From Aeromicrobium panaciterrae (GTDB taxonomy: Bacteria; Actinomycetota; Actinomycetes; Propionibacteriales; Nocardioidaceae), in assembly GCF_031457275.1 (NCBI RefSeq), contig NZ_JAVDWH010000001.1, positions 496,001 through 560,000 on the forward strand: a stretch of 64,000 bases of DNA, given 5' to 3'. Below are positions 56,352 through 64,000 of this stretch, piece by piece. How positions within the stretch are numbered: position 1 is the stretch's first letter; each line of letters begins with the position of its first letter. Both the position numbers and the translations under genes were made by a program. Under the pieces are notes generated by a model. The model was not told the origin of the DNA. It ran no database searches and was given only the letters and a program-made list of their open reading frames with translations.

Positions 56352-57566
56352 CACGACCTTCGGAGTGATGGCTTCGAGGATCTCGTTGAACTCAGCGCAC
56401 ACCTTGTCGACATCGAACTTCGCCTCGGCGACCTCGCGAGACTGCTTGCCGATCTTGGTGACCAGGGCGCGGTCCGCGTGCAGCGGTGCCAACCAGGACA
56501 CCGTCTCGCGTGCACCCTCGGTGGTGGGTGGAGCGACGTGTCCGCCGGTTGCCACGATGTCGGCCGCTGCCGGGTTGTCCTCCGGCATGAGCCCGAGAAT
56601 CGGTCGGCCCGCTGCCATGTAGGACAACACCTTGCTGGGGATCGAGAACTTCGTCGCCTCGGGCTCCAGCAGGGCAACCAGCACGTCGGCAGAGCCGAGC
56701 ACGTCAGGGAGGACGTCAGCGGGCTGGAAGGGGAGGACTCGCAGCGGCAGTGTCGGCTCGGCGGCGGCGATCGCCGCGAGCTCGTCAGCGGCTTCACCCT
56801 CCGACACGACGACCAGCGAGGCCGGAATGCCATCGTCGATGGCAGTGCGCAGGAGCTCGATGAGCAACGACGGGTTGTGCTTGCGACCGATCGTGCCGGC
56901 GTACACCAGACGCAACGAGGTCTCCTCGTCGAACAGGTGCGACGAACGGCGGTTGACCCGACCGACCGGGAAGACCTTGTCCAGTGGAGCCCAGTTGGGG
57001 ATCACCGAGACCTTGTCGAGCGAGACCTTCCACCCCGGGTAGACCTCCTTGAACGCATCGCCGATCGCCACCACGTGGCTCGCGTTGCGCGTGCAGTAGG
57101 CCTCCATGCGCTCGAACAGCTTGCCTCCCAGAGCCGCGAAGGGGCGCGGCAGCTTGCGCCGCAGCTCGTCGGACAGTCCAGCGCTGTAGATGTCCTGGTG
57201 CCACATCACGTACGGGAGCTTGGTCCGCTTCGCGAAACGCGAGAACAGGTACATCGTGATCAGCGGCAGGTTGCAGGCGATCACAGCATCGGCCGGCTTG
57301 GCCTTCAGCTGCTTGATCCATTTGCGTCCGTAGCGTCGCTCGAACTTCAGGCGTGCCAGGGGCGAGTACTTCTCGAACTCCATCGGCAGGGAGATGCCGT
57401 TGAACGAGAGCGTGGAAGCGTCGCCCGGCTGTCGTTCGAGGTGACCTTTGCCGCTGACGTACTGGGCAGAGGACGCGTGCTCGACCTCAAGGCCTGATGA
57501 CGCGAGCTTGCGCGACAGCTCGGCCTGGAAGGGATGACCGGAGAAGTCGTGGACGATGACCCGCAT
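56340..57566 (-). CDS. Glycosyltransferase family 4 (WbuB-like)
   Basis: 408 residues. Two Rossmann domains: the N-terminal one begins RVIVHDFSGHPFQAELSRKLASSGLEVEHA and has YVMWHQDIYSAGLSDELRRKL, and the C-terminal one has LRLVYAGTIGRKHNPSLLIEL and FQPADVLPDVLGSADVLVALLEPEATKFSIPSKVLSYMAAGRPILG. The latter holds the E-x7-E-like nucleotide-sugar site of GT4. No signal; it would act on the cytoplasmic face. It lies next to a GME-like gene 4 bp apart on the same strand. Confidence 0.87.
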   Translation of the reverse strand: MRVIVHDFSGHPFQAELSRKLASSGLEVEHASSAQYVSGKGHLERQPGDASTLSFNGISLPMEFEKYSPLARLKFERRYGRKWIKQLKAKPADAVIACNLPLITMYLFSRFAKRTKLPYVMWHQDIYSAGLSDELRRKLPRPFAALGGKLFERMEAYCTRNASHVVAIGDAFKEVYPGWKVSLDKVSVIPNWAPLDKVFPVGRVNRRSSHLFDEETSLRLVYAGTIGRKHNPSLLIELLRTAIDDGIPASLVVVSEGEAADELAAIAAAEPTLPLRVLPFQPADVLPDVLGSADVLVALLEPEATKFSIPSKVLSYMAAGRPILGLMPEDNPAAADIVATGGHVAPPTTEGARETVSWLAPLHADRALVTKIGKQSREVAEAKFDVDKVCAEFNEILEAITPKVVSHV

Positions 57567-57570
57567 CGAG

Positions 57571-58539
57571 TTAGCTGCGCGCCTTCAGCTGGTCATAGAT
57601 CCAGCCGTAGGTCTTCTCGAGACCGTCGTGAAGGGAGATCGAAGGCTCCCAGCCGTAGATCTCGCGGAACATCGTGTTGTCGCTGTTGCGGCCGCGTACG
57701 CCCTGAGGTGCGGACAGGTCGTGTTCCTTGGTGACCTTCACGCCGGCGATCTCTTCGAGGATGCCGATCATCTGGTTGATCGTCACGAGCTCGGCCGAAC
57801 CCAGGTTGACCGGCTCGACGTTGTCGCCGGCCAGGATGGCCTGCGAGCCTTTGACGCAGTCGTCGATGTACATGAAGCTGCGGCTCTGCTCGCCGTCTCC
57901 CCACACACCGATCGTGTGGTCGCCGCTGAGCTTGGCCTGAGCGATCTTGCGCGACAGTGCTGCCGGCGCCTTCTCGCGTCCGCCCTCGAACGTGCCCTCG
58001 GGGCCGTAGACGTTGTGATAGCGCGCGATGCGGGTCTCGAGGCCGAAGTCCTCGCGGAAGTGGCGGGCCATGCGCTCGCTGAAGAGCTTCTCCCAGCCGT
58101 AGCCGTCCTCGGGGTCGGCGGGGTAGGCGTCGGACTCCTTGAGGGCGGTCACGTTGGGGTCGGTCTGCTTGTCACCCGCGTAGACACACGCGGAGCTGGA
58201 GTAGAAGAAGTCGCGGGTGCCGGCGTCGCGGGCAGCGACGAGCATGTTGGTGCTGGTCAGCACCGAGAGCATGCACTCGGCCTTGTTGTTCTCGATGAAT
58301 CCCATGCCGCCCATGTCTGCGGCGAGGTTGTAGATCTGCGTGGTGTCCTGTGCGATCTTGTGCGCGTCGGTCATGTCGGCGCAGTCCGCAACGATGGATT
58401 CTGCGTCGGCATGGACCTGGTACCACTCCGACGTGGGCTTGACGTCAGTAGCGCGAACTGACTTGCCTTGGCTGAGTAGGTCGGCGACCAAGTGGCCTCC
58501 GATGAATCCACCGGCACCGGTCACAAGTACGTCTGGCAT
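57571..58539 (-). CDS. GDP-mannose 3,5-epimerase-like NAD-dependent epimerase
   Basis: 322 residues, extended SDR. VLVTGAGGFIGGHLVADLLSQG binds NAD; IYNLAADMGGMGFIENNKAECM is the distinctive GME segment in which Asp/Met-Gly-Gly precede the substrate loop. SSSACVYAG and YGWEKLFSERMARHFREDFGLETRIARYHNVYGPEGTFEGGREKAPAALSRKIA give the Ser/Tyr/Lys active site and a GME-type tail. In plants GME makes GDP-L-galactose/L-gulose from GDP-mannose; here an L-sugar nucleotide for the surface glycan is inferred. Coupled to the adjoining glycosyltransferase. Confidence 0.82.
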   Translation of the reverse strand: MPDVLVTGAGGFIGGHLVADLLSQGKSVRATDVKPTSEWYQVHADAESIVADCADMTDAHKIAQDTTQIYNLAADMGGMGFIENNKAECMLSVLTSTNMLVAARDAGTRDFFYSSSACVYAGDKQTDPNVTALKESDAYPADPEDGYGWEKLFSERMARHFREDFGLETRIARYHNVYGPEGTFEGGREKAPAALSRKIAQAKLSGDHTIGVWGDGEQSRSFMYIDDCVKGSQAILAGDNVEPVNLGSAELVTINQMIGILEEIAGVKVTKEHDLSAPQGVRGRNSDNTMFREIYGWEPSISLHDGLEKTYGWIYDQLKARS

Positions 58540-58661
58540 TTGTCCACCCTTGGAGATCGTTGTAGGCGCCTAGTGTCACATTTGCGACCGCGCTCATACA
58601 AAGGGGTCTAACGCGTGACCGGCTTTTGAGTTACTGCCGAAGTTGCCGGTGAGCCAACCGG

Positions 58662-58667
58662 TAGCAT
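58662..58667 (+). promoter_or_regulatory. -10 box of the glycan-acylation operon
   Basis: TAGCAT ends 8 nt before GTG 58676, supporting that start and probably serving the genes that follow on this strand. Confidence 0.4.
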
Positions 58668-58675
58668 GCCGTTTC

Positions 58676-59344
58676 GTGAAGGTCCGATTCCTCGTCGCAG
58701 CCATGCTCGCCCTCCTTCCGAGTCGACTGCACAGGCTCGGCGGCAAATTCCTGCTCGGCTGGGACGTTCACAAGACGGCACGTCTGGGCCACAGCATCAT
58801 TGCTGTTCGCAAGGTGACCATCGGCGCGGGTGCGTCGATCGGCACCGGCAACATGATCCGTGGTCTCGAAGAGTTGACGATGGGCGAGGAGTCCACCATC
58901 AGCTTCTTCAACTGGATCTCGGGTCCGCCGTTGGGGAGCGGTGCGTTCATCCACTCACCCAACCGATACCCCGCACTCATCATGGGTCGCGGTGCGGCGA
59001 TTGCCGGCCGTCACATCATCGACTGCTCGGATACTGTGACGTTCGGCGAGTTTGCCTCGATGGGTGGCTGGCGCTCGGTTGTCTTCACTCACAGTGTCGA
59101 CCTGATCCGCAACAAGCAGCGCTGTACTCCGGTCACGATCGGTGATCGCGCGGCCATCCTGACCAACGTCGTCCTGCTTTCAGGTACGTCGGTTGCACCT
59201 CGCTCGGTCGTCTCGGCCGGATCCGTGGTCAACACTCCGTTGACCAAGGAATACACGTTCTACCGCGGCAACCCTGCCGTCGCAGTTCGCGATCTGCCGG
59301 AGACCCTCGGCTACTTCAACCGCACCACACCCCACGTCGACTGA
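58676..59344 (+). CDS. Left-handed beta-helix acyltransferase
   Basis: 222 residues from GTG 58676 (an in-frame start at 58643 lacks support). Repeated hexapeptides (VRKVTIGAGASIGTGNMI, LIMGRGAAIAGRHIIDCSDTVTFG, VTIGDRAAILTNVVLLSGTSVAPRSVVSAGSVV) form the beta-helix of WcaF/CatB-type acetyltransferases. VVFTHSVDLIRNKQR contains the catalytic His. An N-terminal hydrophobic helix (FLVAAMLALLPSRL) could hold it at the membrane. It likely acetylates or acylates a sugar of the glycan. Confidence 0.82.
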   Translation: MKVRFLVAAMLALLPSRLHRLGGKFLLGWDVHKTARLGHSIIAVRKVTIGAGASIGTGNMIRGLEELTMGEESTISFFNWISGPPLGSGAFIHSPNRYPALIMGRGAAIAGRHIIDCSDTVTFGEFASMGGWRSVVFTHSVDLIRNKQRCTPVTIGDRAAILTNVVLLSGTSVAPRSVVSAGSVVNTPLTKEYTFYRGNPAVAVRDLPETLGYFNRTTPHVD

Positions 59345-59363
59345 ACGACCAGGAGCCTCGAAC

Positions 59364-60209
59364 GTGTCCTCTGACAACACAGACATCAGCTACGACCCTG
59401 CGGACCACTACGACCGCGTCATGGAGGCGTGGGCGCTGTTGCTTGGTGCCGAGCTGCACTACGGCGTGTTCGACTCGCCGGATCAGCCGCTCGTACCCGC
59501 CACGGCTCAGCTGACCAACCTGATGATTGAAGGGGCCCAGCTCGAGGCTGGGCTGCGTCTGCTTGATGTCGGCTGCGGATCGGGTGCGCAGGCCTGCCAG
59601 CTTGTCGAGGATTTCGACATCGAAGTGCTCGGCATCACGACGAGCCAGGTCGGCATCGACGAATCGACCGCGCGGGCGAAGTCCCGCGGTATCACCGGGG
59701 CGACATTCGAGCTGCGCGACGCCACAGCCAACGGACTGCCGGACAACTCGTTTGATCGCGTATGGGCTCTCGAGTCGTCGCACCTCATGCCCAACCGGGA
59801 AGCCTTCGTGGCCGAGGCGGCGCGTGTCCTCCGCCCGGGTGGCCGGTTCGTCATGTGTGACGTCGTACGACTGCGCGACATCCCCTTCGCCGAGCTCCGT
59901 GAACGACGCGACGAGTTCGCGCTCCTGCGTGCGGCATATGGCTCTGCGCGTATGGAACCCATCGAGTTCTACGCCGATCAAGCGCGTGCCAATGGGCTGG
60001 TGGTTGACCAGGTCATCGACCTGTCCGAGCCGACCTACCCGACGTTCCAGCGCTGGCGCGAAAACCTCGAACTGCACCGTGAAGCGGTCACCCCGGCTCT
60101 GGGTGAGCAGGGTGTCGATGAGTTCGACCGGTCCCTCGCCGTTCTCGAGGGCCTGTGGAGTGAAAACACGCTCGGATACGCATTGCTCTCAGCGTCTGCT
60201 CCGGCATAA
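59364..60209 (+). CDS. SAM-dependent methyltransferase (Methyltransf_11/25 type)
   Basis: 281 residues; GTG start with AGGAG upstream. Motif I is LRLLDVGCGSGAQACQLVE, followed by DIEVLGITTSQVGIDESTARAKSRGITGATFELRDATANGLPDNSFDRVWALESSHLMPNREAFVAEAARVLRPGGRFVMCDVV. The pattern recalls gamma-tocopherol/sugar O-methyltransferases acting on small molecules. In this position it may methylate a sugar or the acyl group handled by the next genes. 53 bp separate it from the ACP gene. Confidence 0.8.
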   Translation: MSSDNTDISYDPADHYDRVMEAWALLLGAELHYGVFDSPDQPLVPATAQLTNLMIEGAQLEAGLRLLDVGCGSGAQACQLVEDFDIEVLGITTSQVGIDESTARAKSRGITGATFELRDATANGLPDNSFDRVWALESSHLMPNREAFVAEAARVLRPGGRFVMCDVVRLRDIPFAELRERRDEFALLRAAYGSARMEPIEFYADQARANGLVVDQVIDLSEPTYPTFQRWRENLELHREAVTPALGEQGVDEFDRSLAVLEGLWSENTLGYALLSASAPA

Positions 60210-60262
60210 AAGGCTTGATCTATAGTCAGTCCCATTCCCCTCTCGACGTCACTGGAGACGCC

Positions 60263-60496
60263 ATGTCTGATTCCCCCGCCGTAGACACGATTCGCGACTT
60301 CCTCGTACGCACTGGCAAGCCTGCGGAGTTCGAACCGTCGACATCGCTGTACGGAGACGGTCTCGGTCTTGACTCGCTCGAGGTTGCCGAGCTGTCCGTC
60401 CTTCTTGAGGACACCTACGGCAACGACCCGTTCAGCGCCGGCCTGGAGGTCACGACAGTCGGCCAGGTGCTGGACTTCTACGCACCCTCTGCATGA
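60263..60496 (+). CDS. Acyl carrier protein
   Basis: 77 residues from ATG 60263 (GGAGA upstream). DGLGLDSLEVAELSVLLEDTYG contains the D-S-L motif; Ser38 should carry phosphopantetheine. The four-helix bundle pattern is complete. It is a stand-alone carrier placed in a glycan cluster and coupled by a 4-bp overlap to an AMP ligase gene, so it is probably dedicated to this pathway rather than to general fatty-acid synthesis. Confidence 0.88.
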   Translation: MSDSPAVDTIRDFLVRTGKPAEFEPSTSLYGDGLGLDSLEVAELSVLLEDTYGNDPFSAGLEVTTVGQVLDFYAPSA

Positions 60497-61851
60497 TCGG
60501 TCTCGTCCAGAGGTCGGTCGAGCGGCATCCTGACCAACCGGCGATCGTCGGTGAGTTTCGCACCGTCACCTACGCGCAACTGATCGCGGACGCACTGACG
60601 GTTGCGGCTCACCTTCGCGCCCGCGGAGTCGAACGCGTAGCCATCGCTGAGGATGACCCGATCACTTGCATCCTCCTGCTCGTGGGCAGTGCCTACGCGG
60701 GCATCGAGGCGTGTGTGCTGCCCCGTGCGGCAACCGACGAAATGGTGCTCTCGCTCGCGGACCGAATCGGCGAATCCACGATCGTCACGTCCCGCGAGCT
60801 CGACGTGCCCAACGTGGTTGCCACGTCCGAGATGTTCGCCGACATCGACCCGAGCGCCGCCGGCGAGCCCGCCGAGGACGGCACGATCCTGGTGCTGACG
60901 ACGGGCACCAGCAGTGGCAACTCGCGCGCCGCGCGCCACCTGTGGAGCCGCGTGACGGCGCCGATCCAAGGCGCGCGCCCGACCAACGACCAGCGCTGGA
61001 TGCTTTGCTACGGCTTGAACCAGTTCGGCGGTCTTCAGGTCATCCTGCACGTGTTCGCCTCCGGATCCACGGTCTACGTTCCGGACAACTTCCAGCCCCT
61101 ACATGCGGCTCAGCTGCTGTCGCGGTGGTCGATCACCCACGCCAGTGGCACTCCCACGTTCTGGCGCTTCGTTCTCCTTGAGCTCGGCAAGTCCGACCTG
61201 CCGCCATTGGCGCAGATCACCCTCGGTGGCGAAGCCGTACCGGCTCCGGTCCTTGCGGGTCTACGTGACCGATTCCCGGACGCCAACATCTCGCAGATCT
61301 ATGGTGCGACCGAGTACGGCAGCAACATCACCGTCAAGGACGGCCTCCCCGGCCTCCCGCTCGAGATCCTCAAGGCTCACGATCGCCTTCAGTTCGAGGT
61401 GCGCGACGGTGAGCTGTGGGTCAAGGCAGCGACGGCCATGTTGGGCTATCGGGACGCCGAGTCAGGTGAGTCCGAGCAGGATCTCGACACCGCCGAGTGG
61501 CGCCCGACCGGCGACCTCGTGGAGATCGTCGGTGACCGGGTCCAGTTCCGCGGACGCAAGTCAGAAGTCATCAACGTCGGCGGCGTGAAGGTGCACCCGA
61601 TCCCGATCGAGGAGCGCATCTCAACGGTCGACGGCGTTGTGGTGTCGCGGGTCAAGGGCCGAGCCAATGCCGTCGTTGGCACGATCGTGGCCGCTGAAGT
61701 CGTCATCGCCGATGGCTTCGATCCCAATGCGGTGGTCGCCGCCATACGTACCGCCTGCGAAGATCTACCTCCGGCCGCACGACCGCGCAGCATCAAGGTC
61801 GTCGACGAGCTCCGGATCACCGGCAACAAGATCGCGAGAGGTGCATCATGA
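60493..61851 (+). CDS. AMP-forming acyl ligase (ANL family), short form
   Basis: 452 residues, overlapping the ACP gene. ANL core: LVLTTGTSSGNSRAARH at the P-loop position (canonical TGTTGxPKG is degenerate, with no Lys), ITLGGEAVPAPVLAGLRDRF, ISQIYGATEYGSNI as adenine site, EWRPTGDLVEIVGDRVQFRGRKSEVINVGGVKVHPIPIEERI as hinge and ITGNKIARGAS as the C-terminal catalytic Lys. It is shorter than usual ligases but has both subdomains. It probably activates a carboxylic acid and loads it on the neighbouring carrier. Confidence 0.82.
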   Translation: MIGLVQRSVERHPDQPAIVGEFRTVTYAQLIADALTVAAHLRARGVERVAIAEDDPITCILLLVGSAYAGIEACVLPRAATDEMVLSLADRIGESTIVTSRELDVPNVVATSEMFADIDPSAAGEPAEDGTILVLTTGTSSGNSRAARHLWSRVTAPIQGARPTNDQRWMLCYGLNQFGGLQVILHVFASGSTVYVPDNFQPLHAAQLLSRWSITHASGTPTFWRFVLLELGKSDLPPLAQITLGGEAVPAPVLAGLRDRFPDANISQIYGATEYGSNITVKDGLPGLPLEILKAHDRLQFEVRDGELWVKAATAMLGYRDAESGESEQDLDTAEWRPTGDLVEIVGDRVQFRGRKSEVINVGGVKVHPIPIEERISTVDGVVVSRVKGRANAVVGTIVAAEVVIADGFDPNAVVAAIRTACEDLPPAARPRSIKVVDELRITGNKIARGAS

Positions 61852-62591
61852 CCAAGTCCGAAGGACGCGTTGTCGTCATCACGGGCGGAAGCCGCGGTCT
61901 GGGTGCTGGCATCGTCCAGGCCTACCTCGATGAGGGCTACCGGGTCGCAACCTGTGCCCGCACCCGTACCGACGAGATCGACCGCTGGGCCAACGACCCT
62001 GCCACCGCCGACCGCATCCTCTTCATGGAGACCGACCTCAGCGACCGCATCGCTGATCGCGCATTCATCAAGGCTGTCGTCGATCGTTGGGGACGCATCG
62101 ACATCCTCGTCAACAACGCTGGTGTGGCACGCGACAGCATCCTTGCGACTGCTCAGGACGACGACGTCGACATCGTCATTGACCTCAACCTCAAGGGCAC
62201 CCTTGAGATCACCCGACTGGTCAGCCGTCGGATGCTTGCCCAGGGCAGCGGCTACATCATCAACATCTCGTCTGTTGTCGGGCTCAACGGCTACCGCGGA
62301 CTTGCGGTCTACAGCGCAACCAAGGCCGCTCTCGACGGTATGACCCGTGCCCTCGCTCGCGAGCTGGGATCGCGCGGCATCATGGTCAACTCGGTTGCAC
62401 CGGGCTACCTCCGCACGGAGATGTCCCACGGTCTCGACGAGGACCAGTTGCAGCAGATCATTCGTCGTACGCCGGCCGGTCGACTCGGCGAGCCGGAAGA
62501 TGTCGCCAGGATCGTCCTGTTCCTGACGAGCGAGGACAACCGCTACGTCACCGGACAGGTGATCGTGGCTGACGGCGGGCTCTCGGCCTGA
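61848..62591 (+). CDS. FabG-like short-chain dehydrogenase/reductase
   Basis: 247 residues, coupled to the AMP ligase by a 4-bp overlap. VVVITGGSRGLGAGIVQAYLDEG binds NADP, NNAG follows, and the active site is INISSVVGLNGYRGLAVYSATKAALDGM (Ser, Tyr-x3-Lys). The C-terminal GEPEDVARIVLFLTSEDNRYVTGQVIVADGGLSA is typical of FabG-type 3-oxoacyl reductases. In this setting it could reduce a 3-oxoacyl group on the dedicated carrier to a hydroxyacyl group (inference). Confidence 0.87.
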   Translation: MTKSEGRVVVITGGSRGLGAGIVQAYLDEGYRVATCARTRTDEIDRWANDPATADRILFMETDLSDRIADRAFIKAVVDRWGRIDILVNNAGVARDSILATAQDDDVDIVIDLNLKGTLEITRLVSRRMLAQGSGYIINISSVVGLNGYRGLAVYSATKAALDGMTRALARELGSRGIMVNSVAPGYLRTEMSHGLDEDQLQQIIRRTPAGRLGEPEDVARIVLFLTSEDNRYVTGQVIVADGGLSA

Positions 62592-63394
62592 TGTCAGCAC
62601 CGCTGCAACTTCCCGTCCGAATCCTCGTGAAGGGTCCCAGCACCGTCCTGTGGACCTCGTGGATGAACGGTCCACGTACGGACCTTGCGTTCCCGCGAGC
62701 GATCGAGAAGCAGCTGCTTGCCAAGGGACGCCCTGCGGAGGTTCGCAACACGGGAGTTCTCGGGTGGCCCACCGAAGATCTGTTCAAGACCTGGGACGAA
62801 GACATCGTCGCGTGGTCCCCGGACATCGTGATCCTTGCGGTCGGCCACTACGAAATCCTGCACACGATCCTTCCGCGCTGGCTGGAGCGTGGCGCCAACA
62901 CGGTCAACCGCCGACCGGGGCGATTCAGCCACTTCTACTACCGCCGATTCCTCCGCGGCCTCGCCCGTGGTGTGCTGCTGCTGCAGAAGCGAATCGACAA
63001 GCCAGGTCGCAAGCTCAACAAGCGTCGTATGCGTCGCGCCATCGCTGACACTGCGGCATACATCAAGATGACGCAGCAGGTTGCCAGTCCGGTGATCCTG
63101 CTGATGGAGATCCACCCACCCAGTGCCAGCAAGCACAGCTGGTACGGCGGTTGGATCGAACGCACTGCGTCGTTGAACGAAGGTCTCCGCGCTCTCGTGG
63201 CAGAGGTCGATCGACCGGACGTTCGGTTCGTCGAGATCACGGACTTGATGGATCAGTTCGATCGCGACGAGCCCGCCCAGCAGTGGGCTGACGGTATCCA
63301 TTTCTCACCGGCGTTCCACGCCGCGATTGGTGAGAAGTTTGCAAGCATCGCCGACGAATGGGCGAGCACCCAGCCGCACTTGGCATCACCGTGA
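62591..63394 (+). CDS. SGNH-like hydrolase/acyltransferase with altered block I
   Basis: 267 residues; TGATG overlap with the SDR gene. The C-terminal QQWADGIHFSPAFHAAIG gives the Asp-x-x-His dyad of SGNH proteins and VILAVGHYEIL fits block III, though His/Tyr stand where Gly-x-Asn-Asp is expected. The N-terminal block reads ILVKGPSTVLWTSWMNGP: a Ser is present but the GDS motif is not. A basic region (RRFLRGLARGVLLLQKRIDKPGRKLNKRRMRRAIA) may bind membrane or glycan. Possible role: transfer of the acyl group from the carrier to the sugar. No signal peptide. Confidence 0.6.
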   Translation: MSAPLQLPVRILVKGPSTVLWTSWMNGPRTDLAFPRAIEKQLLAKGRPAEVRNTGVLGWPTEDLFKTWDEDIVAWSPDIVILAVGHYEILHTILPRWLERGANTVNRRPGRFSHFYYRRFLRGLARGVLLLQKRIDKPGRKLNKRRMRRAIADTAAYIKMTQQVASPVILLMEIHPPSASKHSWYGGWIERTASLNEGLRALVAEVDRPDVRFVEITDLMDQFDRDEPAQQWADGIHFSPAFHAAIGEKFASIADEWASTQPHLASP

Positions 63395-64000
63395 CCCACG
63401 AGCCCACCGGTGCTTTGCGCATCGCGGTGGTCCACAGCTTCTACTCGAGCCGCCAGCCCAGCGGTGAGAACGTCGTTGTGGAGCTTCAGGTGGAGGCGCT
63501 CCGCCGAGCTGGTCACGAGGTTCTTCTCGTCGACCGGTCAACGGATGAGCTCGAGCAGGCAGCGACGTACCCGCTGAGGGCCGGGCTGCGGGCAGCCACG
63601 GGCCGCGGCGACTCACCACTTGCGGAGATCGAAGCCCATCGTCCCGACGTCGTTCACATCCACAATCTGTTCCCCAACCTGGGACGTCGGTGGGTGGAGC
63701 GGCTCAAGGCTCCGCTGGTGACGACACTGCACAACTATCGCCCGATCTGTCCCGCAGGGACGTTGTTCCGAGATGGCGCGAGCTGCACGCTCTGCCCTGA
63801 CTCGAAGAGTGCTCGGCCAGCCGTCACCCACTCCTGCTTCAAGGGCAGCCGTGCCCAGACGCTGCCGGTCGCGATAGGTACGCGGTTCGCTGAGGACCCG
63901 CTACTTCGTAGAGCTGACCGAATCGTCACGCTGCACGACAACATGTTGGCCACGTATGCGCACTACGGAGTCCCCGAGGACCGTCTTGTCACCGTCCCGA
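63391..64000 (+). CDS. Glycosyltransferase family 4, N-terminal part (cut by window edge)
   Basis: 203 codons are visible; the frame is open to the end of the window. GTG start overlaps the previous stop (GTGA). LRIAVVHSFYSSRQPSGENVVVELQVEALRRAGHEVLLVDRS is a GT4 N-terminal Rossmann start, and DVVHIHNLFPNLGRRWVE and LVTTLHNYRPICPAGTLFRDG follow, with Cys pairs in CTLCPDSKSARPAVTHSC typical of a GT4 subgroup. The donor-binding domain is outside the window. It extends the coupled acylation operon with a sugar transferase. Confidence 0.85.
   Translation, partial: MTHEPTGALRIAVVHSFYSSRQPSGENVVVELQVEALRRAGHEVLLVDRSTDELEQAATYPLRAGLRAATGRGDSPLAEIEAHRPDVVHIHNLFPNLGRRWVERLKAPLVTTLHNYRPICPAGTLFRDGASCTLCPDSKSARPAVTHSCFKGSRAQTLPVAIGTRFAEDPLLRRADRIVTLHDNMLATYAHYGVPEDRLVTVP

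Overview
The window comes from a high-GC actinobacterium. Supporting signs are a WhiB regulator, a MarP-type protease, a GuaB1-type enzyme, a GTP-dependent PEP carboxykinase, frequent GTG starts, many 4-bp start/stop overlaps, and TANNNT -10 boxes 6-8 nt before start codons (leaderless mRNAs). A Nocardioidaceae member such as Aeromicrobium would fit, but that is a guess from style. Much of 2.7-40 kb follows, in rearranged blocks, gene sets known from Mycobacterium tuberculosis: tRNA-Ser/ffs/dnaX/recR/lysC-asd, and metallophosphoesterase/ponA2/whiB4/two ArsA-like ATPases/RidA/metallo-beta-lactamase/crp/nth/thioredoxin/NUDIX/marP/acs.

Layout. 0-7 kb: the 3' end of an HNH endonuclease, a thioesterase, an MFS transporter, a VOC protein, tRNA-Ser, a peptidoglycan-binding lipoprotein, 4.5S RNA, a pair of acyl-CoA dehydrogenases and an alpha/beta hydrolase. 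7-14.6 kb: dnaX, a PabB-PabC-PabA triple fusion, an amidohydrolase with a TetR regulator, and recR. 14.7-22 kb: a flavodoxin-like protein, lysC-asd, cell-envelope proteins of unknown role and tRNA-Pro, which is flanked by repeats of its own 3' end. 22-36.5 kb: the mycobacteria-like envelope, redox and Crp block. 36.5-42.3 kb: acetate uptake and activation (acs, actP, yjcH), with Crp-like sites upstream, and a thermolysin-type protease.

42.4-49.9 kb: biotin synthesis. bioA-bioF-bioD runs on the minus strand and bioB plus a 59-residue Cys-rich gene (bsaP-like) on the plus strand. A TetR gene about 3.8 kb away carries the same TGAAC-N3-GTTCA palindrome found between bioA and bioB, so it is probably BioQ. 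pckG and an ArsR regulator lie between them.

50-64 kb: a surface-glycan region. It holds an O-acyltransferase, GDP-mannose 4,6-dehydratase with a tandem paralogue, a GDP-mannose 3,5-epimerase-like protein, glycosyltransferases, methyltransferases and a left-handed beta-helix acyltransferase. At its end is a translationally coupled acyl carrier protein / AMP ligase / SDR / SGNH-like / glycosyltransferase run (60.2 kb to the window edge). This run is the best candidate for an undescribed pathway: it looks able to build a small acyl group on a dedicated carrier and attach it to a glycan.
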